Part shown: in pieces, positions 1 to 8,027 of the stretch
Layout: each line of letters begins with the position of its first letter
Position numbering within the stretch: the first letter of the stretch is position 1
Origin: Rhizomonospora bruguierae
Lineage (GTDB): Bacteria > Actinomycetota > Actinomycetes > Mycobacteriales > Micromonosporaceae
DNA length: 64,000 nucleotides
Assembly: GCF_018397995.1 (NCBI RefSeq)
Contig: NZ_BBQH01000030.1
Coordinates: 1-64,000 of the forward strand
Direction: 5' to 3'
Translations under genes and position numbers: made by a program
Notes under the pieces: model-generated
The model's input: the letters and a program-made list of their open reading frames with translations, nothing else
Databases searched by the model: none
What the model was told of the DNA's origin: nothing

Positions 1-20
1 GGGCTGGGCTGGGCTGGGTG
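1..20. repeat. Short GGGCT tandem repeat at the left edge
   Basis: Three full GGGCT units followed by a degenerate fourth. The next 40 bases are similarly G-rich (GGGATGGGCGG occurs twice). It lies in non-coding sequence before the first gene, and whether it extends past the window edge is unknown. No function is inferred. Confidence 0.4.
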
Positions 21-171
21 CTGCGGGCCGGGATGGGCGGGGCCGGGATGGGCGGATGACGGCTTTTGGAGTGAGCCGCACCGGTTTATGCCGATTGCTC
101 GTTGAACTCCATGGCCAACCGCACATCCGCCGCGCCCGGCGCGCCGGCCAGGCAGGAGAGTGGGATAACGC

Positions 172-1122
172 ATGAACAAGTGGCTCTACCGCACGGTGGG
201 CACCGTGGGGCTCGCCGGCGGCGCGCTCCTGATCGCCGGTCAGGCCGCACAGGCCGACGCCCCCCGGCCCGGCACCGACCCCCAGCAGCTACGCGCCCTT
301 GTGGACGGCCTGTTGGCCCCGATCGGCGACGTCCACCTAGGAGCGGCTCAGTTGGGCCTACCCGCCGACCAGGCCCCGCAGGTCATGTTCGCCTCCCAGG
401 AAGCGTCCACGATCGCCGGCAGCACACTGGAGGCCCCGGCCCTTCCCGGTCTGCCGGATCTTGGAGGGCTTCCCGACCCGCGCGATCTGCCGATCTCGGA
501 TCTCACCGCCGCCCTCGGCGCCCTTCCCGCCGGTGGCCTCGGGCTGCTTGCCGCCACCGACGGCAGCGACCACGGGAACGACCGCGGCGGTGTCCGCAGC
601 AGCGGCCTGCACGGCGTCAACCCCGCGGCCGACATCCTGCCGATGCCGGCCGGTCAGCAGGCGGGTCTCACGCCGCTGCCGCTCGACAGCAGCGTGCCGC
701 TCGACACGCTCCCGCTCGCGGACGTGCCGCTCATCGCGGACGAGTTGGCCCAGCCGCTCGGCGGGCTGCTGCCCACCGACGGCCTCCCGAGCCGCGACAC
801 CGGCATCACCCCGCTCGACCCGCAGTGGCCGCTTCACGACCTGGTGACCGTGCCACCGGTGAACACGACGGCGCTGCCCTCGGCCAGCCTCCCCCTGCCC
901 AGCGGCGCCGACCTGGGCGACCTACGGACGCCCTCCGCCAGCCCGCCCTCCGCCGGCCATCCCGCCCCGGACCGCACCCTGCCGCGGGGCGCCGAGCGCC
1001 CGGTGGCCGGTGAGGACACCCAGTTCACCGAGTCAGGGACGCCCTGGGCGACGATCCTCCCGTTGGATGGTCTTCCCGTCCTCCCCGCGCTGGACGACCC
1101 GGGCACCATCAAGCTGATCTGA
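172..1122 (+). CDS. Secreted protein of unknown function
   Basis: 316 residues. The start is set by AGGAGAG about 11 bases upstream of the ATG. Residues 1-29 form a clear Sec signal peptide: a short basic N-terminus, a Gly/Ala/Leu core and an AQA-DA type cleavage site. The mature part is rich in Pro, Leu, Asp and Gly, with repeated short Leu-Pro-Leu and Pro-Leu-Asp steps and no cysteines or enzyme motif that I recognise. Third codon positions are strongly G/C, so it is a real gene. It is monocistronic and followed by a hairpin at 1141-1170. I do not recognise the family. A secreted, probably extended or wall-associated protein is the most that can be said. Confidence 0.75.
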   Translation: MNKWLYRTVGTVGLAGGALLIAGQAAQADAPRPGTDPQQLRALVDGLLAPIGDVHLGAAQLGLPADQAPQVMFASQEASTIAGSTLEAPALPGLPDLGGLPDPRDLPISDLTAALGALPAGGLGLLAATDGSDHGNDRGGVRSSGLHGVNPAADILPMPAGQQAGLTPLPLDSSVPLDTLPLADVPLIADELAQPLGGLLPTDGLPSRDTGITPLDPQWPLHDLVTVPPVNTTALPSASLPLPSGADLGDLRTPSASPPSAGHPAPDRTLPRGAERPVAGEDTQFTESGTPWATILPLDGLPVLPALDDPGTIKLI

Positions 1123-1140
1123 GCATCGGCGCCCAACGAC

Positions 1141-1170
1141 GTGGCGGGGGTGGCTTGCCGCTCCCGCCAC
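1141..1170. terminator. Candidate hairpin terminator between convergent genes
   Basis: GTGGCGGG at 1141-1148 pairs with CCCGCCAC at 1163-1170 around a 14-base loop. It lies between the converging genes ending at 1122 and 1260. There is no T-tract, as is common for terminators in high-GC actinobacteria. Confidence 0.5.
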
Positions 1171-1259
1171 GGTACTTCCGGTCTCGTATGGGCTCTCGTC
1201 CACCTGACTCCGCCCCGGCCACGCAGGGGCGGTCAGCGCCGACCGGCGGTCACGCCGCT

Positions 1260-1799
1260 TCAGGGCAGCGGGTGCGTGTCGATCCAGAAGCGGAGTTCCT
1301 CGTCGAGGGTCTGATCCGGCTGTCCGCCGTTGGCGAGGATGACGCGGCGGGACGGCTCGTTGTCCGGGTGGCAGGTGAGCAGGACCCGGGCCAGGCCCAG
1401 CCGCCGCGCTTCGACGAGCCCGCTGGCGAGCATGCGGGTGGCGTGCCCCTGGCGGCGCCACGCCGTGACGACGCGGTAACCGATGTGCCCGCCGGCGACC
1501 GCGAGTTCCGGCGTGAGTTCGTGCCGGATCACCAGGGTGCCGAGGTAGTGCTCCCCGGCGACGTACCAGTAGATGGACGAGGGCACACCCCACCGGGTGA
1601 GGACGCCACGCCGCGCCGCCGCGTGGCCCTCGAAATCCTCGCTGGCCGGGCCGAGCCAGTCGGCGCTGCGCCCGTCCAGCACGCAGTCCGCCTGCTCACC
1701 GGTCAGGTAGGAGACCCGGACCGCGGCCGTGGGCGGCACCAGCCTCGGCGGTTCCGGCAGCGTGATCATCGCCCTGATCGTATGCCTCGACGCCGCCAC
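1260..1799 (-). CDS. GNAT family N-acetyltransferase
   Basis: 179 residues from a GTG at 1799; an internal ATG at 1769 is an equally plausible start giving 169 residues. The central and C-terminal part has the GNAT pattern: the strand before motif A (LGTLVIRHEL), then GHIGYRV followed by an RRQGHATRML acetyl-CoA loop (the R/Q-x-x-G-x-G/A signature), then a helix and a strand ending near CHPDNEPSRRVILANGG. This fits acetyl-CoA-dependent transfer to an amine or alanine-type substrate in the RimJ/RimL-like branch. The substrate cannot be told. It converges with the secreted protein at 172-1122. Confidence 0.85.
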   Translation of the reverse strand: MAASRHTIRAMITLPEPPRLVPPTAAVRVSYLTGEQADCVLDGRSADWLGPASEDFEGHAAARRGVLTRWGVPSSIYWYVAGEHYLGTLVIRHELTPELAVAGGHIGYRVVTAWRRQGHATRMLASGLVEARRLGLARVLLTCHPDNEPSRRVILANGGQPDQTLDEELRFWIDTHPLP

Positions 1800-1948
1800 G
1801 TTCTGCGCGCGCCGTCCGGTCGCCGGTCACCTGTTCACTAGCTTGGGCCAGCCACGATCCGCCGTCAGCTTGGAAGCCACCACCTGCGAAGCCATCCCTC
1901 TGGCCGACCCACCACCCACCGCCGCTCCCGGCCGGCCGCGGGCGCAAC

Positions 1949-2095
1949 ATGGGAAGACACGTATTCAAGCTCACCTTCTACGTCGTCGATACCTCCGCGC
2001 TGGCGACCGGACGAGCGGTACGGGACGAGTTCATCAACATCGAACGGCCGCCGACCAGCTCACCCGAGGATGATTGCACCTTTTGTACTTTTTAA
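1949..2095 (+). pseudogene. Fragment of a RidA (YjgF/UK114) family gene
   Basis: An open frame of 48 codons from an ATG at 1949 to a TAA at 2093-2095. It reads as the C-terminal half of a RidA-type enamine/imine deaminase: a KLTFYVVD strand, a short helix containing ALATGRAVRDEF and then NIERPPTSS. Intact RidA proteins are about 130 residues and continue after PPTS with a conserved strand and E-x-E ending. Here the frame instead runs into DDCTFCTF and stops, and nothing upstream encodes the N-terminal half. It is therefore a truncated relic, with sequence composition that becomes AT-richer just after it. Confidence 0.6.
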
Positions 2096-2183
2096 CGACT
2101 ACAACTCGTCACACCGACGTGTCATGCTGTTCCCACCTATCCTGCGGGTAGAACAAGGGCGACGAGGACGGAGGGCAGCAGAG

Positions 2184-2378
2184 TTGGCCACGAAGACCGG
2201 CGCCGAGTTGATCGAGTTCGGTGAGATTTCCGCCGAGGACCAGCAGGGCATGCTGGAACGTGCAGCACGAAGCCTGCTCAATCTATCGGCGACAGAGTTC
2301 CGCCAGCGCTGGGATGCTGGGCTGTACAGGGAAGATGGGGATCCCCGGGTCACGCAGGTGGCAATGCTGCTGCCCTGA
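2184..2378 (+). CDS. Small protein of unknown function, first gene of an overlapping pair
   Basis: 64 residues from a TTG at 2184, chosen because GGAGGG lies about 8 bases upstream; the same frame is open from 2070, so a longer form is possible. The protein is acidic and probably helical (EISAEDQQGMLERAARSLL), ending in a segment that contains FRQRWDAGLYREDGDP. Its stop overlaps the next start in the arrangement TGATG, so the two genes are translationally coupled. Small first gene plus larger second gene is the usual layout of a toxin-antitoxin module, but I see no recognised antitoxin DNA-binding fold. Codon use is less G/C-biased than in neighbouring genes, consistent with acquisition. Confidence 0.5.
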   Translation: MATKTGAELIEFGEISAEDQQGMLERAARSLLNLSATEFRQRWDAGLYREDGDPRVTQVAMLLP

Positions 2379-2953
2379 TGCCTGGCCGGACCCCGTACAA
2401 CGCTTACAGCGCGTTCGTGACCCCGCTCGCGAGCGCGCTGTCTTGCGTCGCAAGAGCAAAAATCGTGTGCACTAGTGGCGGCAGCAGCCAGCTCGGCAAG
2501 GTGCATCTACTCCTGTTGGGCGGCGTCGACGAAGGCGCCTATGTCAGGCCGAAGGGCGGCGCTCGCCTGGAGCTGCGTGCGCGGATGCGATACGAGATCA
2601 TCGAGGATGACCGCGAAGGCATGGGGCCGTATCGGGTTACCACCCGCTGGTACGAGTACTCACTTCAGGAGTCTGGGGGCCAAGCGGTAATCGAGTACCA
2701 CTGGCACCCCGGCGGGAAGTCTCATGAGGATCGCCCACATGTGCACCTCGGCACCGCTCAGCTTCGGCCGAACGCTGTCATGACCAAGAAGCAGCACTTG
2801 CTGACCGGGAGGGTGACCTTCGAGCAGGTGATCCGCCAAGCCATCGAATACGGCGTCGAGCCGTTGTGTGCTGACTGGGACGACAAGCTGACGGCGGCTG
2901 AGACGCCACACGTCCTGCATAGAAGCTGGAGCGTAGCGCCGAGCATGCGTTAG
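2378..2953 (+). CDS. Hypothetical protein, second gene of an overlapping pair (possible TA toxin-like)
   Basis: 191 residues, starting at the ATG that overlaps the stop of the preceding small gene. The C-terminal 120 residues look structured: alternating strands (YRVTTRWYEYSLQ, AVIEYHWHP), then a His-rich turn containing RPHVHLG, then TGRVTFEQVIRQAIEYGVEPL and a DW. The pattern of a Tyr/His strand followed by PHVHL and a C-terminal helix recalls the TumE/DUF6516-type small toxin proteins. That is a resemblance only. The first 50 residues are less convincing, so the true start may lie further in. Codon use is weaker than in the flanking genes. It sits just before an integrase relic and a tRNA, so it may be island cargo. 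Confidence 0.5.
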   Translation: MPGRTPYNAYSAFVTPLASALSCVARAKIVCTSGGSSQLGKVHLLLLGGVDEGAYVRPKGGARLELRARMRYEIIEDDREGMGPYRVTTRWYEYSLQESGGQAVIEYHWHPGGKSHEDRPHVHLGTAQLRPNAVMTKKQHLLTGRVTFEQVIRQAIEYGVEPLCADWDDKLTAAETPHVLHRSWSVAPSMR

Positions 2954-2966
2954 GTGCGACGCAAGA

Positions 2967-3137
2967 CGGCGCTTGGAGAAGCTCCGTCCGACAGCGCTGC
3001 TTCGGGAAGCCGTCGGCCCGCCCGGCGTCCGGCTGCACGACCTGCGCTACACCGTCGTCTCGCCGCTCATGGTGCTGGGCGTGCCGCCGCACGTCTGCCG
3101 TTGTTGTCTCTGTGGCTGTCACGGCCCGTCTGTCTGA
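2967..3137 (+). pseudogene. C-terminal remnant of a tyrosine-type site-specific integrase
   Basis: Reading from 2967 the frame gives a short helix, then LREAVGPPGVRLHDLRYT, then VVSPLMVLGVPPHV. This is the hallmark C-terminal region of phage and ICE integrases: the box with H-x-L-R-(H/Y)-T followed by the helix A-x-x-L-x-x-G-V-x-P. After this the frame degenerates and stops at 3135-3137 without the catalytic Tyr box. No start codon or N-terminal part is present. The fragment reads towards the 3' end of the adjacent tRNA-Thr, the usual position of an integrase beside its attachment site. Confidence 0.7.
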
Positions 3138-3167
3138 TCTTGGCCACCAGGAAACGCCTGGTAGGGC

Positions 3168-3244
3168 TGGAGCCCCCGGCCGGGCTCGAACCGGCGACAT
3201 CTCGCTTACAAGGCGAGTGCTCTGGCCAACTGAGCTACAGGGGC
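3168..3244 (-). tRNA. tRNA-Thr (anticodon TGT)
   Basis: The reverse complement of 3171-3244 folds as a full cloverleaf. The acceptor GCCCCTG pairs with CGGGGGC (one T-G wobble), and the D arm carries GCTCAGTTGG. The anticodon stem CTCGC/GCGAG encloses CTTGTAA, giving anticodon TGT. The T arm is GCCGG-TTCGAGC-CCGGC and the discriminator base is T. CCA is encoded at 3168-3170. The decayed integrase lies directly beyond the 3' end, so this tRNA is the likely insertion site of a lost element. Confidence 0.95.
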
Positions 3245-3258
3245 ATCTCCGTCCGCCC

Positions 3259-3264
3259 AGCATA
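3259..3264 (-). promoter_or_regulatory. Candidate -10 box of the tRNA-Thr gene
   Basis: TATGCT on the minus strand ends 15 bases before the mature tRNA 5' end, a sensible distance for a sigma-70 type -10. I see no clear -35 at 17-18 bases. The rest of 3245-3480 holds no gene and no other recognisable site apart from the ribosome-binding site of msiK at its end. Confidence 0.35.
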
Positions 3265-3480
3265 GCTACTCGCCGGGCGTCAGGGTCCCAGTGTCGGGTG
3301 GCGGCGTTCGTACTACTGGGCGCTTTGTCCCAATCATCCCTGGCACGCCACCGACCAGGGAGGGGTGCACTTGGCAGTGGCGCCGCTGGTGATTACGGTT
3401 ACGTCACCGGACCCGTGGGGCCCGGCTCTTTCACTCGGATCGTCCGGCACGTTCCTGCCGGTGGAAGGAAGCGCTGCGTC

Positions 3481-4572
<1,092 letters not shown>

Positions 4573-4588
4573 CCGGCAGCACAGCAGG

Positions 4589-4622
4589 ACGAGGGGGCCC
4601 GCCGCCACGGCGGGCCCCTCGT
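4589..4622. terminator. Bidirectional hairpin terminator between msiK and the pectate lyase
   Basis: ACGAGGGGGCCCGCCG on the left pairs with the complementary CGGCGGGCCCCTCGT on the right around a very short loop, with a single bulged G. The stem is about 14 GC-rich pairs and sits between the converging stops at 4572 and 4630. Confidence 0.75.
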
Positions 4623-4629
4623 GCTTCGC

Positions 4630-6243
4630 CTAGATCTTTCCGGTACCCGCACCCGCGGTGACCAGCGACTTGATGTTCGCTGCGGGGTCCACGGAGTAGC
4701 CGTACGGGATGCTCGCGACGCTGCCGTTGGTCAGCACCGGACCGGAGTTGACCAGCACGTTGTTGCGGGCGACCAGGTTGCCGCCCGGCGAGGAGCCCTC
4801 GCTGGTGTGCGTCGGGTCGGTCAGGTTCTCGAAGTAGTTGCTCTCGACGAGGACGCCCGCGCCGCACGTGGTGGCGACGCCGTAGCTGTAGCTGAGCGCG
4901 GTGGTGTTGACGTAGTAGTTGTTGAACACGTGCACCGGGTTGCCGAAGCGGACCCGGGGGTTGCGCTGGGCGCAGTTGCTGAACATGTTGTGGTGGTACG
5001 TCACGCGCAGGTGGCCGGTGTCCTCGGACGCGTTGCTGTCGCTGTGCCCGACCAGCGAGCACTTGACGTGGTCGTGCAGCTTGTTCCAGGACACGGTGAT
5101 GTAGTCCGCGCCGTGCGTGATGTCCAGCAGCCCGTCGTAGTAGTCGGTGCCGTGGGTGGTGTCGCTGGACAGGTCGTTGTGGTCGAGCCACAGCCGGGTG
5201 GCGCTGTCGATGTGGATGGCGTCGCCGTTGCCGTTGCCGGCCCGCACGTTCGAGATCTTCAGGTTGCGGACGATCACGTTGCTCACGCCCCGGATGTTCA
5301 GGCCGCAGCCGTTGAGGCCGGAGCCGGAGCCGACCCCGAGGATGGTCTTGTTCGCGCCGACCCGCACGTCCGCGGAGCAGGTGAAGTTGCCGTTGACCTG
5401 CACGATCGCCGCCGAGTTTCCGGTGACGGCGCTGGTCAGGGCGGCGAGGCTGGTCACGGTGGTGGTGGAGCCGCCGGCACCGCCGGTGGTGCCGCCGCCC
5501 TGGGTCGCCCAGCCGATCAGGCCGCCGGCCGGGGGTGGTGGCGGCGTGGTCGAGGTGGGCGGCGTGCTGGTCGGCTGGGTCGTGGTGGGCGGGGTCGTGG
5601 TGGGCGGCGAGGTGGTGCCCCCGGTGGTCACGGCCACGTCGTCGAAGGACGCGCTGGCGTACGAGGTGACCAGGGCGATCCGGCCGGCGGTCTGCTGGGT
5701 GTTGGTGCCGGCGGCGACCTGCGCGCCGTTGACCAGGCCGCGGATGGTGCTGCCGGACATCTCGATCCGCAGGGTGTACCAGGTGCCGGTGTTGACCGAC
5801 AGGGCCGCGCCGCCGATGACGGTGATGGAACTGCCGTTGACCGCCTGGAGTTCGGCCCGGCCGGAGTTGAGCAGGGCCAGCCGGTACATCTTGGTGTCGC
5901 TGCTGGAGCGGGCGGCGATGGCGACGAGGCGGCCGGAGCCGTTGAACGACAGCGGCTTGACCCGGGCCTGTAGCTGGTAGTCGGTCCAGCCGGTGTCGCC
6001 GGCGAAGGCGCGGGCGAGTTCGCTGCCATTGTTGGACTGCTGGTACACCGGGGTGCCGTCGGTGACGACCGTCCAGGTGCCGCCGGACTTGGACCAGCCG
6101 TTGGCGTTGCCGTCGTTGAAGTCGTCGGTGAAGGCGGTCGCGGCGTTGGCCACGGCGCCCATGGCGAGCGCCAGCGCCAGCGCGGTCGCGCCGGCACCAG
6201 CGGCGGCCAGCAGGCCGCGGCGGTTCGGGTTTCTGATCTGCAC
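4630..6243 (-). CDS. Secreted pectate lyase, polysaccharide lyase family 1, with an N-terminal jelly-roll-like domain
   Basis: 537 residues from a GTG at 6243, preceded by GGGAGGA. The signal peptide (about 1-34) starts with RNPNRRG, a Tat-like twin-arginine stretch, then a long Ala/Leu core. Residues about 36-210 form a beta-rich concanavalin/LamG-like domain beginning TAFTDDFNDG. A Pro/Thr linker (about 212-240) leads to the right-handed beta-helix lyase domain. That domain shows the family-1 signatures WLDHNDLSSD, a DITHGAD...VSWN strand, and the QRNPRVRFG box with the catalytic arginine. It should cleave polygalacturonate outside the cell by beta-elimination, feeding the uronate importer and catabolic operon encoded next to it. 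TTTGCAG boxes near 6740-6757 suggest shared control with that operon. Confidence 0.92.
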   Translation of the reverse strand: MQIRNPNRRGLLAAAGAGATALALALAMGAVANAATAFTDDFNDGNANGWSKSGGTWTVVTDGTPVYQQSNNGSELARAFAGDTGWTDYQLQARVKPLSFNGSGRLVAIAARSSSDTKMYRLALLNSGRAELQAVNGSSITVIGGAALSVNTGTWYTLRIEMSGSTIRGLVNGAQVAAGTNTQQTAGRIALVTSYASASFDDVAVTTGGTTSPPTTTPPTTTQPTSTPPTSTTPPPPPAGGLIGWATQGGGTTGGAGGSTTTVTSLAALTSAVTGNSAAIVQVNGNFTCSADVRVGANKTILGVGSGSGLNGCGLNIRGVSNVIVRNLKISNVRAGNGNGDAIHIDSATRLWLDHNDLSSDTTHGTDYYDGLLDITHGADYITVSWNKLHDHVKCSLVGHSDSNASEDTGHLRVTYHHNMFSNCAQRNPRVRFGNPVHVFNNYYVNTTALSYSYGVATTCGAGVLVESNYFENLTDPTHTSEGSSPGGNLVARNNVLVNSGPVLTNGSVASIPYGYSVDPAANIKSLVTAGAGTGKI

Positions 6244-6286
6244 GGGTTCCTCCCGGGTGAGATGGGCGGGACGGTCACGTCCTCGG

Positions 6287-6649
6287 TCAGGCCGGTAGCC
6301 GGTTCGGGTCCGCCAGCAGCCCGGCCACGATGGGCACGAGCAGCGCGGGCAGGACCGGTCCGGTGCGCGGGGCGGGCGCCCAGCCGGCGTCGGCGGACAG
6401 GTCCGGGGCGGGCGCCGGCAAGAAAGCGACCCGCGAATACGCCGGGTCGACATAATCGGCGCACGACAACGAATTGTTTGCGTGGTCCACGTTGCCGTCG
6501 ATCCGGCCGCCGGAGTAAATGATCGCGGGCTTGGCGTCCGCCCCGTTGGTGGCGTCGGCACCACCCGGCGCCGCGATCAGTTCGGCGCCGCCCAGGTCGC
6601 CGGCGGACGGCGCGGTTGCCATGACGGATGCCAATGTTCTTCTGCGCAT
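6287..6649 (-). CDS. Small protein of unknown function upstream of the pectate lyase
   Basis: 120 residues from the ATG at 6649 (GTG at 6655 is an alternative). Codon third positions are almost all G/C, so this looks like a real gene, not an open frame by chance. The N-terminus is basic (MRRRT) but lacks a proper hydrophobic core. The middle contains a motif rich in Asp, Gly and Asn (IIYSGGRIDGNVDHANN) with one Cys, and the C-terminus has a hydrophobic stretch of about 17 residues (VLPALLVPIVAGLLA). It ends 43 bases before the lyase start and reads in the same direction, so the two are probably co-transcribed. I do not recognise a family. Confidence 0.55.
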   Translation of the reverse strand: MRRRTLASVMATAPSAGDLGGAELIAAPGGADATNGADAKPAIIYSGGRIDGNVDHANNSLSCADYVDPAYSRVAFLPAPAPDLSADAGWAPAPRTGPVLPALLVPIVAGLLADPNRLPA

Positions 6650-6739
6650 CTGCACACCCCCGCACCAGTGGCCGGAAACATATATGAAAGCCGATGCCCC
6701 ACGGTAGGCATGCGCAATTACGGCAGTCAATGGATTGGG

Positions 6740-6757
6740 TTTGCAGATAATTTGCAG
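6740..6757. promoter_or_regulatory. Tandem TTTGCAG boxes upstream of the lyase operon (putative LacI-family operator half-sites)
   Basis: TTTGCAG occurs at 6740-6746 and again at 6751-6757, an 11-base spacing that puts both on the same DNA face, and once more at 6847-6853. The surrounding 6650-6800 is noticeably AT-richer than its neighbours, as expected for a promoter. The same heptamer forms a perfect inverted repeat at 13634-13649 before the uronate operon. The rest of 6658-6856 holds no gene that I can see. Confidence 0.4.
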
Positions 6758-6856
6758 AATCCCGCGACAATGTCGACCAACCCGGCGCCGAAATCGCCGA
6801 GTCCGGGGTGTTGGGCCCGACTTCTAGCGGACCGTCGTCGCCGTTGTTTGCAGGAT

Positions 6857-8020
6857 TCAGCTCACCAACTCGCGATAGGGGTGGGCCGCCCAGGGCACAC
6901 CGGTTTCGGACAGCAGCGCCAACCGCTCCACGCAGGCGCGCAGCGCCGCATTGATACCCGGGATCCGGTTGACCCGCGCGGGGGGCTCACCGGCCGGGAC
7001 CACCACGTCGGGGCCGAGCAGGACGGGGTCGCCGGCCGCGCGCACCGCGTCCAGGACGGCGGTGAACGGCGCGGTCCGGGCCAGCGGCGCGACCAGCGGC
7101 ACATCCCGGTCCGCGCGGTGGTCGAGCAGGTTGGCCAGGAGCGAGACCCGGCCGGGTACCTCGCGCGACGCCGGGTCGCCGGGCAGCCGGAGCCGGTCCG
7201 TCGGGTACTCGAGCAGCGCCCGCCCGGCCGTACCGGTGACCGCGATCTCCCCGGCCACGAAATCCTCCCCGGCCAGCGTGACCGCGACCAGCACGGGTGG
7301 CCCCTCCCGCGGGGTCAGCCGCAGCGTCGAGGTGTCGTCCACCTCGATCGGTCGGGTGCGGTAGCACTCCACCTCGACCGTGCCGGGGAGCACGCCTCGA
7401 GCCGCCCCGGCGTTGCCGGCCACGATGGCGGACTCGGAGACCGCGATCGCCTGCATGACCGCGTGGGCCAGTGGGTTCGCGAGCGCCCCGTCCAGCGAGG
7501 GGCGGCCGTCGACGGTGCGCCGGCCCGCCCACGGGGCGCGGGCGTAGTAGGCGTCGTCCCGCTGCCAGCAGGCGAGCGCGCTGACCCCGGTGACCCGGCC
7601 GAGCTGGCCGGCGGCGATGGCGCCGGTCAGCTCGGCGAGGGCGGCCGAACCCAGCGCCTGGAAGCCGACCTGGCACGCCCGGCCGGTCTCCGCGACGACG
7701 GCCGAGAGCGCCCGGTGCTCCGCCGCCGAGAGCACCGGCGGCTTCTCCAGCAGCAGGTCGGCCCCGGAGCGCAGGACGTCGGTCGCGATCGGCAGGTGGG
7801 TGTGCGGCGGGGTGCAGACCACCACGACCTCGGGGGCCGCCTCGCGCAGCAGATCGCGGTGGTCGGTGAAGACCGGCACGCCCGGCGGCGCGTCCCCGAC
7901 CGGGCGCACATCGGCCAGACCCACCAGGCGTACCCGCCCGGCCGCCGCCAGCTCGGCGATGTGCCGCCGGTGCCAGCGGCCATGCCCGCTCGCCCCGACC
8001 AACGCCACCCGCACCGTCAC
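6857..8020 (-). CDS. Gfo/Idh/MocA family oxidoreductase
   Basis: 387 residues from a GTG. The N-terminal Rossmann domain begins VRVALVGASGHGRWH, with a glycine-rich nucleotide loop. It continues to VVVVCTPPHTHLPIA and then LLLEKPPVLS, the conserved E-K-P motif of this family whose lysine acts in catalysis. The C-terminal half is the alpha/beta substrate domain (FQALGSAALAELTGAI onward). It presumably oxidises or reduces a sugar or sugar acid with NAD(P). It is the last gene of the minus-strand uronate operon, starting 7 bases after the preceding stop. The substrate is unknown. Confidence 0.85.
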   Translation of the reverse strand: MTVRVALVGASGHGRWHRRHIAELAAAGRVRLVGLADVRPVGDAPPGVPVFTDHRDLLREAAPEVVVVCTPPHTHLPIATDVLRSGADLLLEKPPVLSAAEHRALSAVVAETGRACQVGFQALGSAALAELTGAIAAGQLGRVTGVSALACWQRDDAYYARAPWAGRRTVDGRPSLDGALANPLAHAVMQAIAVSESAIVAGNAGAARGVLPGTVEVECYRTRPIEVDDTSTLRLTPREGPPVLVAVTLAGEDFVAGEIAVTGTAGRALLEYPTDRLRLPGDPASREVPGRVSLLANLLDHRADRDVPLVAPLARTAPFTAVLDAVRAAGDPVLLGPDVVVPAGEPPARVNRIPGINAALRACVERLALLSETGVPWAAHPYRELVS

Positions 8021-8027
8021 CGGATGC

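Noticed and set aside
3112-3480. In-frame N-terminal extension of the MsiK reading frame through the tRNA region
   Set aside because: It translates the antisense of tRNA-Thr (giving a familiar spurious PGRARTGDIS string). The ATG at 3481 has a good ribosome-binding site and aligns with the family start.
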